Notes: generated from the letters alone by a model not told the origin. Numbered from the stretch's first letter, positions 1 to 6,417 are shown. The stretch is 6,448 bases of DNA from Williamwhitmania sp035530955 (GCA_035530955.1 DATKTT010000251.1:1-6448), one strand, 5' to 3'. Made by a program: numbers and translations.

Positions 1-285
1 TCAATCAATAAACCAACTTAACAATCAACCTAATAAACTAAACCATTCACCTACCTATAAAAAAAACCTATGAAATTATTCTTTTCAAACTGAGCCGCAC
101 TTTTTTTTGAATTCAAGTCTCAACAAGCCCAATTGGCAAAAATTTTTGTTGCAGTAAGGCTAAACCTGGTCACTTTTCGACTCGGCAATTCCCCAAAACC
201 CACTTTTTGTTTTCAGAAGATGTATCAAAAACATCGATACAAACTTTAACTAAAAAATCGGTTGAGATGGAATTAATTTGCGCTA
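1..285 (-). other. AT-rich leader or intergenic region, no gene seen
   Basis: No coding frame can be supported here on either strand, and no tRNA or rRNA is visible. The region lies downstream of the promoter at 286-316 and so is probably the 5' leader of a minus-strand gene beyond the left edge. Positions 1-71 contain no G on the plus strand, hence no C in the presumed transcript. Around 219-240 two overlapping short inverted repeats occur: GATGT/ACATC at 219-223 and 231-235, and GTATC/GATAC at 222-226 and 236-240. A run of eight T's lies near 102-109. Assignment as a leader is inference from promoter orientation. Confidence 0.4.
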
Positions 286-316
286 CAAAAATATGCACAA
301 TTTAAACGACTTCAAA
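286..316 (-). promoter_or_regulatory. Bacteroidota-type promoter reading out of the left edge
   Basis: Read on the minus strand, TTTG (313-316) is followed by exactly 19 nt and then TATTTTTG (286-293). This fits the primary sigma factor consensus known from Bacteroides, TTTG at -33 and TAnnTTTG at -7 with about 19-21 nt between. Transcription would start near 279-281 and run left. It lies just beyond the tex terminator and so is placed to start an independent transcript whose gene is outside the window. It is the only site in the window found with both elements in correct spacing. The motif is short, so chance occurrence in AT-rich DNA is possible. Confidence 0.5.
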
Positions 317-370
317 GCATTACAAGGTGTTCGGAAGCCAAGATGGGCAGCGCAATCGATTTAATTGAGG

Positions 371-416
371 AGAAAAAAATTAAAAAAAATTAAAGACCGG
401 CTTATAACCGGTCTTT
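371..416 (-). terminator. Intrinsic terminator of tex
   Basis: A perfect 9-bp inverted repeat, AAAGACCGG (392-400) and CCGGTCTTT (408-416), encloses a 7-nt loop. On the minus strand the hairpin is followed by two long U runs interrupted by AA (381-391 and 373-379), the classic rho-independent arrangement. It begins 8 nt after the tex stop codon. On the plus strand only about four T's follow the stem, so activity in that direction should be weak. Confidence 0.9.
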
Positions 417-424
417 TCCATGAG

Positions 425-2569
425 CTACTGCTCGAGATCTTTCATGCTTAGCTGGATTCGCTTTCGGGGAAGGTCAACTTCAAGAACCTTGACCTTTACG
501 TGTTGGTGAAGCTTCACCACGTCCGATGGATTGCTGATGTAGCGGTTAGCCAGCTGCGATATGTGCACGAGGCCATCTTGCTTCACTCCCACATCCACAA
601 AGGCACCAAAGTTGGTAATGTTGGTAACAATACCCGGTAGCTCCATGCCCACGTATAGGTCCTCCATTTTGAAGATACCCTCGGCAAACTCAAACACCTT
701 GGCAGCAGTTCGGGGGTCACGCCCCGGCTTAGCCAGCTCATTCACAATATCCTGCAGAGTAGGCAGCCCCACCTCGGCAGTAACATACTTTTTAAGGTCT
801 ATCTTCTTGCGAAGCGACTCGTCGGCGAGGAGGTCGGCCACGCTGCACTGCAGGTCGGCAGCCATCTTCTCCACAATGTGGTAGCTCTCGGGGTGAACGG
901 CGCTATTGTCGAGCGGATTTTTCGCCTCCGGAATGCGCAAGAATCCTGCACACTGCTCATATGCCTTGGCTCCCAAGCGGGGAACCTTGAGCAGCTCCTT
1001 GCGAGAGCCAAACGGGCCTTGCTCCTTGCGGTAGTCCACAATATTTTGTGCAAGCTGCGGTCCAAGACCCGAAACGTAGGTAAGCAGATGCTTGCTGGCA
1101 GTATTGAGGTTAACCCCAACCATGTTTACGCTGCTCTCCACCACCATATCGAGGCTCTGCTTGAGCTTTGGCTGGTCAACATCGTGCTGATACTGCCCCA
1201 CACCAATGGATTTTGGATCGATTTTCACCAACTCTGCAAGGGGGTCCATGAGCCTGCGACCAATGGATATGGCCCCACGAACGGTAACGTCATACTCGGG
1301 AAATTCCTCCCTAGCCACGGGGCTAGCCGAATAGATGGAGGCACCATCCTCGCTAACCACAAATACCTGTAGCTCTCGGGGAAACCTTATCTTCTTTACA
1401 AAATGCTCCGTTTCGCGGCTGGCGGTACCATTCCCTATGGCAATGGCATCAACACGGTAGGCATCCACCAGCGACTCCACCTTTTTCATGGCAAGGCTCG
1501 ATTCGCTCTGTGGCGGGTGAGGATATATGGTTTCGTTATGCAACATATTTCCTTGTGCATCGAGGCACACCACCTTGCAGCCGGTGCGGTATCCGGGATC
1601 GATGGCCAAAATACGCTTCTGTCCGAGCGGTGAGGCCAGCAGCAGCTGCCGCAGGTTATCGGCAAATACGCGAATGGCCTCCTCGTCGGCCTTCTCCTTC
1701 GACAGACCCATAAACTCCGTCTCCATGGAGGGACCTAAAAGCCTCTTGAAGCAATCCTCCACAGCTTGGCTAACCTGCTCACTGGCGGCACTCTTACCGG
1801 TTACAAAAAGCCTAAATAGTTCCTCGTTGGCCGTTTCACCATCCACGTCGATGGAGATTTTCAGGAATCCCTCCTCCTGCCCCCTGCGCATGGCAAGCAG
1901 TCGGTGCGACGGACAACGCCGAAGCGGTTCCGAAAAATCGAAGTAATCCTTATACTTGGCACCATCCTCTTCCTTCCCCTTCACCATCTTTGAGGAGACC
2001 ACGGCATCGCGGCTAAATATTCGACGCATCGACCCACGGGCCTTTGCGCTCTCGTTCACCCACTCGGCAATTATATCGCGGGCACCCTGCAGGGCCTCCT
2101 CCACATCGGGCACCTCGTCGTTGAGGTAGCTTAGCGCCTTCTCTGATGGATCAACCCTATCCTGCCGCATGATGAGGGTGGCAAGTGGCTCCAGCCCTTT
2201 TTCGCGAGCAATGGTAGCACGCGTTCTGCGCTTGGGCTTGTATGGTAAGTATAAATCTTCGAGAACGCCAATATCGTAGGTGGCATTGATTTTTGCTTTC
2301 AGATCGTCGGTAAGTTTGCCCTGCTCCTCAATGGTTTTGAGAATGGATTCGCGTCGCTTTTCCAACTCCACAAACTTAGCATGCTGCTCCTTAATGCCTG
2401 CAACCTGCACCTCATCGAGGGTGCCGGTGCGCTCCTTGCGGTAGCGGCTGATGAACGGAACAGTTGCCCCTTCCAAAAATAGACCGATGGTATTTTCCAC
2501 CTGCCAATCCTTAACATTTAATTCCTGAGCGATGAGCTCAACATGCTTACGAATAATCTCTTCTGCCAT
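425..2569 (-). CDS. tex: Tex family RNA-binding transcription accessory protein
   Basis: Predicted cytoplasmic 714-aa protein of the Tex family, which binds RNA and is tied to transcription; the exact role in this phylum is not known. Residues about 1-190 form the helical Tex N-terminal region (with the PFISRYRKE motif near residue 38). A YqgF/RNase H-like fold follows at about 318-445, opening with LAIDPGYRTG at 321-330. Then come helix-hairpin-helix repeats at about 486-546 (VNLNTAS, GLGPQLAQNIV, VPRLGAKAYEQCAGF) and a C-terminal S1 domain at about 641-710 (GIVTNITNFGAFVDVG, DGLVHISQL). The whole family architecture is present and unbroken. The reading frame stays open for 58 codons upstream (to 2743), but that stretch is unlike Tex and contains a promoter motif, so the start MAEEIIRKHVE at 2569 is preferred. 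The family call is near certain; the start slightly less so. Confidence 0.95.
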   Translation of the reverse strand: MAEEIIRKHVELIAQELNVKDWQVENTIGLFLEGATVPFISRYRKERTGTLDEVQVAGIKEQHAKFVELEKRRESILKTIEEQGKLTDDLKAKINATYDIGVLEDLYLPYKPKRRTRATIAREKGLEPLATLIMRQDRVDPSEKALSYLNDEVPDVEEALQGARDIIAEWVNESAKARGSMRRIFSRDAVVSSKMVKGKEEDGAKYKDYFDFSEPLRRCPSHRLLAMRRGQEEGFLKISIDVDGETANEELFRLFVTGKSAASEQVSQAVEDCFKRLLGPSMETEFMGLSKEKADEEAIRVFADNLRQLLLASPLGQKRILAIDPGYRTGCKVVCLDAQGNMLHNETIYPHPPQSESSLAMKKVESLVDAYRVDAIAIGNGTASRETEHFVKKIRFPRELQVFVVSEDGASIYSASPVAREEFPEYDVTVRGAISIGRRLMDPLAELVKIDPKSIGVGQYQHDVDQPKLKQSLDMVVESSVNMVGVNLNTASKHLLTYVSGLGPQLAQNIVDYRKEQGPFGSRKELLKVPRLGAKAYEQCAGFLRIPEAKNPLDNSAVHPESYHIVEKMAADLQCSVADLLADESLRKKIDLKKYVTAEVGLPTLQDIVNELAKPGRDPRTAAKVFEFAEGIFKMEDLYVGMELPGIVTNITNFGAFVDVGVKQDGLVHISQLANRYISNPSDVVKLHQHVKVKVLEVDLPRKRIQLSMKDLEQ

Positions 2570-2604
2570 TATGAAACTATTTTTGGTCGACAAATGTCGG
2601 ATAT

Positions 2605-2612
2605 CAAAGGTA
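2605..2612 (-). promoter_or_regulatory. Candidate -7 element for tex
   Basis: TACCTTTG on the minus strand matches the Bacteroidota -7 consensus TAnnTTTG exactly and would start transcription about 30 nt before the preferred tex start codon at 2569. No TTTG lies at the expected distance upstream, so only half the promoter is supported. If real, it places most of the upstream open frame (2570-2743) outside the message. Confidence 0.35.
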
Positions 2613-2670
2613 AGAAAAATAGGGGAAACTCCTTCGCACCTACGAGAAGATTGGAGCGGGAGGAGTGATA

Positions 2671-2691
2671 AGAAATTTCTAATTTCTGATT
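2671..2691. repeat. Short 7-bp tandem repeat
   Basis: Plus-strand units AGAAATT, TCTAATT and TCTGATT follow one another at period 7; the second and third differ at one base and the first is more diverged. The first ten bases also form the palindrome AGAAATTTCT. It lies upstream of the candidate tex promoter. No function is evident and the array is short enough to be chance. Confidence 0.3.
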
Positions 2692-2800
2692 TAGCTCCGC
2701 TGAGCTCCCTTCGGTCTAAATATTTCTCGTCAAACCCAATCATGGTAAGATTAGCAAAATAATTAAACTATATTTTTGTTGTCCATTAACTATTTGTTGA

Positions 2801-2867
2801 TCCCCTACGGGGAACCAGCATCAAAATATTGCATTGCTATTCTACAAAACTATATCCGCTACGCGGA
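2801..2867. repeat. Pair of related palindromes, TCCnCTACGnGGA
   Basis: TCCCCTACGGGGA at 2801-2813 and TCCGCTACGCGGA at 2855-2867 share the same design: 5-bp arms around TAC, in the same orientation, starting 54 nt apart. The fourth base is C in one and G in the other, and its partner changes with it (G to C), so pairing is kept. Short palindromes of this style with nearby TTGTAGAA (here on the minus strand beside the second copy) resemble dispersed intergenic repeats I recall from Bacteroidota genomes; that recollection is unverified. Confidence 0.5.
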
Positions 2868-2881
2868 AATTCTACTTTTGG

Positions 2882-2974
2882 CGCACCTGCAGTCTGGCAG
2901 GGATTTAGTATTGTAGCAAAAGTAACCCCCGCCGGTTATACACCTCGCAGAGTCTGCCTTGCCGTTAGGCAAAG
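2882..2974. repeat. Cluster of degenerate inverted and direct repeats
   Basis: CCTGC (2886-2890) and GCAGG (2897-2901) form an inverted repeat with a 6-nt loop. TTGCC (2959-2963) and GGCAA (2968-2972) form another with loop GTTA. The segments CACCTGC..AGTCTGGC (from 2884) and CACCTCGCAGAGTCTGCC (2941-2958) align as a degenerate direct repeat. The second hairpin is not followed by a T run on the minus strand, so neither looks like a standard terminator for btuD. Likely repeat remnants; function unknown. Confidence 0.35.
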
Positions 2975-3027
2975 TTTAACAATATAAAGCGACACAAGAG
3001 ATATTAAGATTTTCTCCAGAAAGTAGT

Positions 3028-3047
3028 GAAAATAAACCAGTGGCTGG
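3028..3047 (-). terminator. Weak terminator-like hairpin after btuD
   Basis: On the minus strand, 8 nt past the btuD stop codon, CCAG-CCA-CTGG is followed by TTTATTTTC. The stem has only 4 bp, so this is a weak candidate. No better intrinsic terminator was found between btuD and tex, leaving some read-through into tex possible. Confidence 0.25.
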
Positions 3048-3055
3048 ACCAAGGA

Positions 3056-4063
3056 TTAAGACGCTCTTAGCTCGCGCATCAACGATTCCACGCTCATCAT
3101 CTTTACCGGTGAGGAATCGGGCTTAGATAGTATAAATTCTGTAGGTATACCGGGCTTAATCTCGATGCAGATGGGAAGGTTGTGCTGATCAGAAGGTATA
3201 AAACCATTTCGGTAAAGGGCGTTGGCCACCCAGTGGCGAATAATGCCCTCGCCGATGAGCTCTACCTCACAGCAGGCAATATTCTCAGCCCGGAAGGTTC
3301 CACTCAGGTCATCAAAAACAATCCCATCGCGCCCAAAGAACTTCATGATTTCACCGTGCAGCAGAAGATCTTCCGGTGAGCCGCACTCCACCTGCTTATC
3401 GCCATCGATGAGCCAGATAGTATCGGAAAAGCGCAATGCCTGCTCCAAATCGTGGGTCGAAAGCAGGATGGCCTTATGGCGTTCGGCAGCTAACCGGTGC
3501 AGCAGCTGCATCATCTCTATTCGGCTAGGTAGGTCGAGAAAAGCGGTAGGCTCGTCGAGCACAATTATGGGCGTTTCCTGTGCCAACGCCTTGGCCACCA
3601 TCGCTTTTTGGCGTTCACCATCACTCAGTTCGCTCAGCAACTTCCCGGCAAAATGCCCCATACCCACTGCTACCAGCGATTCCCAAACTATGCGTCTATC
3701 GTGGGCAGAGAGCCGTCCAAAAAAACCAGTATAAGGGTAACGACCTGTCGATACAAGTTCGGATACCGTTAGGCCAACCTGCGAAAGGTTTTCGGTGAGC
3801 ACCACCGCAATTTGCTTAGAGAGTTCTTTCTCCGAATGACTCCTGATTGGTCGTGATTGAACAAAGACCTCCCCCCCCAACGGTTTTGTAAACCCAGCAA
3901 GGCTGCGAATGAGTGTCGATTTACCGGCACCATTCTGACCCATAAGCGACGTAAGTTCGCCGGCATGCAGCTGCAAGTTCAAATTGCTCTGTACCACCGA
4001 ATCCTCGCTACCCTTGCGGCTGTAGCCAACTGTTAGATCCTTCGCCGTTAAAACAATCTCCAT
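3056..4063 (-). CDS. btuD: Cobalamin ABC transporter ATP-binding protein (BtuD/FecE type)
   Basis: ATPase subunit of the importer, expected on the cytoplasmic face bound to the permease dimer. The 335-aa protein shows Walker A GQNGAGKST at 42-50, signature LSDGERQ from about 146, Walker B IIVLDEP at 166-172, a D-loop (FLDLP) and the switch histidine in STHD at about 204. At the Q-loop, where FecE-like proteins have LPQ, this one reads VLTEN, so the usual glutamine appears replaced. The ATPase core ends near residue 250; about 80 further residues (with GEGIIRHWVANALYRNGF) form a C-terminal extension of unknown function. The start at 4063 is chosen because AGGAGG (4071-4076) lies 7 nt before it; an ATG at 4069 would be only 1 nt from that site. 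Substrate specificity is inferred from the riboswitch; a siderophore or heme role is the alternative. Confidence 0.9.
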   Translation of the reverse strand: MEIVLTAKDLTVGYSRKGSEDSVVQSNLNLQLHAGELTSLMGQNGAGKSTLIRSLAGFTKPLGGEVFVQSRPIRSHSEKELSKQIAVVLTENLSQVGLTVSELVSTGRYPYTGFFGRLSAHDRRIVWESLVAVGMGHFAGKLLSELSDGERQKAMVAKALAQETPIIVLDEPTAFLDLPSRIEMMQLLHRLAAERHKAILLSTHDLEQALRFSDTIWLIDGDKQVECGSPEDLLLHGEIMKFFGRDGIVFDDLSGTFRAENIACCEVELIGEGIIRHWVANALYRNGFIPSDQHNLPICIEIKPGIPTEFILSKPDSSPVKMMSVESLMRELRAS

Positions 4064-4070
4064 GCTCATC

Positions 4071-4076
4071 CCTCCT
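4071..4076 (-). promoter_or_regulatory. Strong Shine-Dalgarno site of btuD overlapping the btuC stop
   Basis: AGGAGG on the minus strand is a full Shine-Dalgarno sequence. The btuC stop codon TAG (4075-4077) runs into it, which suggests that ribosomes ending btuC help start btuD. The 7-nt distance to the ATG at 4063 decides the start codon. The other genes in the window lack a comparably strong site. Confidence 0.7.
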
Positions 4077-5091
4077 AAAATGATATCCGATGACGACGCT
4101 TATCGAGCACAACCCAAATAACAATAGGCGCTCCCATAAAAGAGGTTACCGCATTTATCGGTAACGCACCATCGAGCCCCGGAAGCCGCGACAGCAAATT
4201 GCAGAGCAACGAAATTGCCATCCCCGACAGTAGCGTAACCGGCAAAAGCGCTGAATGTTCGTTCTTTCCCACCAGTAGACGAGCAATCTGTGGCACAGCA
4301 ACGCCCAAAAAGGCAATTGGGCCACAAAAGGCGGTAATGGCAGCGGTAATTAATCCCGCACTAAGGATAACAGCAAGCCGAGCTCTTTTTACATTTAACC
4401 CAAGATTGCTAGCGTAGTTGTCGCCCAGCAGCAGCATATTGAGCCACTTGGGCATGGCCATGGCAAATCCAACACCCACAATTACCAGAGTGGCGAACAG
4501 CGGCATCTGTTCCCATCCCACACCCGAAAAAGAGCCAAGGCCCCAAAGGGTGAAGGAGTGTAAGTTTTCACTTGTAGCATAAAAGTTGAGCACCCCAACC
4601 AGCGATGAGGTGATGTAGCCAAGCATAAGCCCAAGGATAAGGAGCATGGCATTATCGTGAAGTCGCGATGCGAAATAGGTGATGAGCAGCAGAACCAGAA
4701 ATGCACCAACAAAGGCGGCAACTACCGAAATGGCATAGAGCGAAAAGCCTAGCAACCCACCTACACCAGCCATGAGCATTACCGTAGCCACTCCTAGGCT
4801 CGCACCAGAGCTAATACCCAAAACCGAAGGGCCGGCCAGTGGATTTCGAAAAAGGGTTTGCATCAGCAGGCCAGCAATGGCAAGACCTGCCCCTGCCAGT
4901 CCAGCCGTAATGGCTTGGGGCAACCGCGATTTGATAAGGATATTGGCAAAAACCACCGGTGTGGAATGGCTGCCAGCCAGAGCGGACAACACCCACCTCA
5001 TCGGAATGGAAACGGAGCCGAGGCTTAGGTTTAGTGCAAATAGCCCAAGTATAATCAAGACTAAGAAAGTAACTGCTTTTCCACGTTTCAT
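4075..5091 (-). CDS. btuC: Cobalamin ABC transporter permease (BtuC/FecCD type)
   Basis: Inner-membrane permease of 338 aa, the usual length for FecCD/BtuC proteins, which work as dimers with about ten transmembrane helices per subunit. After an N-terminal helix (residues about 8-28) comes the family hallmark from about residue 56: RLPQAITAGLAGAGLAIAG, LLMQTLFRNPLAGPSVLGIS and SGASLG. Several long hydrophobic segments follow. The C-terminal part holds the conserved CGPIAFLGVAVPQIAR and LPINAVTSFMGAPIVIWVVL motifs and ends in a basic tail (DKRRHRISF). The start lies 5 nt after the btuF stop codon with only a weak AGG upstream, which suggests translational coupling. The family assignment is firm; B12 as substrate rests on the riboswitch. 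Confidence 0.93.
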   Translation of the reverse strand: MKRGKAVTFLVLIILGLFALNLSLGSVSIPMRWVLSALAGSHSTPVVFANILIKSRLPQAITAGLAGAGLAIAGLLMQTLFRNPLAGPSVLGISSGASLGVATVMLMAGVGGLLGFSLYAISVVAAFVGAFLVLLLITYFASRLHDNAMLLILGLMLGYITSSLVGVLNFYATSENLHSFTLWGLGSFSGVGWEQMPLFATLVIVGVGFAMAMPKWLNMLLLGDNYASNLGLNVKRARLAVILSAGLITAAITAFCGPIAFLGVAVPQIARLLVGKNEHSALLPVTLLSGMAISLLCNLLSRLPGLDGALPINAVTSFMGAPIVIWVVLDKRRHRISF

Positions 5092-5096
5092 ACCTA

Positions 5097-6230
5097 TCAG
5101 TTTTTAAGCATGGAATAGTATGCAGGCTGGTAGTTCGGCAGCAGCTCTGGGTGGAATGCCTTGATAAAATCGGCCAGCAACTTATCGGGCTGGAGCATAC
5201 CCTCGTCGTAGTAGGTGGACTTGTAGGTATTACAAAACACTATTCTACCATTTTTGAAGGCATCAAAATCGGCGTAGGGAGCATACTCATCCTTCAAAAT
5301 GGAGTAGCTGTATTGACCGGGGTAATTTTCGAGCATCACCCAAAAGTCAGCATTGGCAGCCTTTTTATACACCGTTTCAAAGTCGAGCGGGATGGCACCC
5401 TGCTCATGCTTGTCGGCAAAGAGGTAATGTGCGCCAGCATCGGCAAAGAGCTTTGCCATGTAGCTATTTCCTGGCGAAACGTACCAAATTCCCTGATAGG
5501 GCTTTCCCGAAAAAACAGTTGGCTTGGTTTTGGCGGATTGGCCAATCCTTGCAAGCTTTTGGTAACAGCTGACCAATGAATCGAAGTAGACGTTGGCGCG
5601 CTCCTCCTTACCAAAGAAGAGTGCCATAAACTTAACCCATTCGGCACGGCCCAACGGATGCTCCTCCAAATAAGCTGAAACCATTGCCATAGGAATACCG
5701 GAAGCCATTACCGCTGCGTATTTATTATCCTTGAAGGGTGATACAAAGAAGATGTTGGGGTTTACTCTGATGAGCTGCTCCCTGTTAATCTCCATGGACT
5801 GACCCAAATCGACTACCTTCGCTGCCCTAAGTCGTGCATGCAGGTAATCATTGTTGATATAGTTTGGTTCGGCAACGCCTACAATGGAATCGAGCAGACC
5901 CAACTGCTGCGCGTAGCACACATCGGTAGAGGAGGCACAGGCCATGGATGATACAGGAACCCTAACAATTTGGCCATCGACCTTTTGTGGCAGAATACCA
6001 CCCCGCTTTAGCACGAGATAAAATCGTTGGAGAAGTATGGCGGTATCCCATGGATTCATCACGTCTAATTGGACGTAACCGTTGGCTTTAAAAACTTTAA
6101 ACAACTTAGCATACCGTAAGGGGACCTCAACGAGTCCTTTGGAACCATTAGACTGTCTACTCCTGTTGCAAGAGGAGAGTGAAAACGTTGCTAGAGCCGC
6201 AACAACAAGCAAAAACAATAACTTTTTCAT
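5097..6230 (-). CDS. btuF: Cobalamin ABC transporter substrate-binding lipoprotein (BtuF/FecB type)
   Basis: Predicted periplasmic lipoprotein of 377 aa that captures the ligand for the permease. It begins with a lipoprotein signal peptide: KK, a hydrophobic stretch, then LSSC with the lipid-carrying cysteine at residue 21. The residues after it (NRSRQSNG) are not acidic, so the surface-export signal known for some Bacteroidota lipoproteins is absent and a periplasm-facing anchor is more likely. Residues about 35-85 form an extension (YAKLFKVF, YVQLDVMNPW) before the helical-backbone binding domain, which runs from about residue 90 (VRVPVSSMACASST) to the end, including VNPNIFFVSP, EEHPLGRAEWVKF and LQPDKLLADFIKAFHP. 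It is over 100 residues longer than Escherichia coli BtuF. It is the first gene after the riboswitch and the first of three tightly packed transporter genes. A siderophore or heme binder would look similar; the riboswitch favours cobalamin. Confidence 0.92.
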   Translation of the reverse strand: MKKLLFLLVVAALATFSLSSCNRSRQSNGSKGLVEVPLRYAKLFKVFKANGYVQLDVMNPWDTAILLQRFYLVLKRGGILPQKVDGQIVRVPVSSMACASSTDVCYAQQLGLLDSIVGVAEPNYINNDYLHARLRAAKVVDLGQSMEINREQLIRVNPNIFFVSPFKDNKYAAVMASGIPMAMVSAYLEEHPLGRAEWVKFMALFFGKEERANVYFDSLVSCYQKLARIGQSAKTKPTVFSGKPYQGIWYVSPGNSYMAKLFADAGAHYLFADKHEQGAIPLDFETVYKKAANADFWVMLENYPGQYSYSILKDEYAPYADFDAFKNGRIVFCNTYKSTYYDEGMLQPDKLLADFIKAFHPELLPNYQPAYYSMLKN

Positions 6231-6259
6231 GTTACACTTTTGTTCCCGAAAGCATTATT

Positions 6260-6417
6260 GCATTGGCAGGTCTTCTGGCTCGCCGTACCGTTGGAGCCTT
6301 CCCATCTGCCTTTTGGCAAACAGTGGCACTTTCCAACGATTGGTTACACGACTTACAGCTGCGGGTACAGCTCCCGATTCTAACGGGATTCCCTAACTCC
6401 TTTTCAGGAACCAATGC
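6260..6417 (-). promoter_or_regulatory. Cobalamin riboswitch
   Basis: The minus-strand RNA has the hallmarks of the cobalamin riboswitch in order. The closing stem pairs GCATTGG (6411-6417) with CCAATGC (6260-6266). The conserved core follows: a stem-loop of TCCCG and CGGGA at 6384-6388 and 6372-6376, then GCTGTACCCGCAGCTGTAAG (6354-6373). GCCACTG and GATGGGAAGGC come next (6296-6326), and then the B12 box AGCCAGAAGACCTGCC (6265-6280). The aptamer ends 29 nt before the btuF start codon, with no T-rich terminator between, so control of translation is more likely than early termination. Such riboswitches normally switch uptake genes off when cobalamin is plentiful. Confidence 0.96.

Larger units (their letters stand above)
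2570..3055. other. Intergenic region between btuD and tex, repeat-rich
   Basis: About 490 nt without a supportable gene on either strand. It contains two related palindromes (2801-2867), further short inverted and direct repeats (2882-2974), a 7-bp tandem repeat (2671-2691) and several matches to TAnnTTTG on the minus strand (2605-2612, 2845-2852, 2917-2924), of which only the first is close to tex. The extension of the tex frame through 2570-2743 encodes a sequence rich in R, S and L with no resemblance to Tex and is read as non-coding. The composition suggests dispersed intergenic repeats rather than a decayed gene, but this cannot be shown without comparing the genome to itself. Confidence 0.5.

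Noticed and set aside
878..1372. Plus-strand open frame of 164 codons opposite tex
   Set aside because: It lies wholly inside the conserved tex gene on the other strand, has no recognisable domain and no promoter or start context; it follows from the codon use of tex.
2771..2778. TATTTTTG, a -7-like motif on the plus strand
   Set aside because: There is no TTTG at the right distance upstream and no plus-strand gene follows.
2845..2924. Additional TAnnTTTG matches on the minus strand (2845-2852 and 2917-2924)
   Set aside because: They lack a -33 element at the expected spacing, lie inside the repeat-rich stretch and are over 270 nt from tex.
3222..3734. Plus-strand open frame of 170 codons opposite btuD
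   Set aside because: It overlaps the conserved ATPase motifs of btuD in antisense; the protein is serine-rich and without domain signs, typical of a shadow frame.
3056..5091. Annotation as an iron-siderophore or heme importer
   Set aside because: The protein families allow it, but the intact cobalamin riboswitch at the head of the operon makes B12 or a related corrinoid the better assignment.
5151..5579. Plus-strand open frame of 142 codons opposite btuF
   Set aside because: It is antisense to a clear binding-protein gene and has no supporting motif or start signals.
6082..6396. Open frames across the riboswitch on both strands
   Set aside because: The region is fully explained by the riboswitch and the 5' end of btuF; the encoded peptides have no recognisable features.
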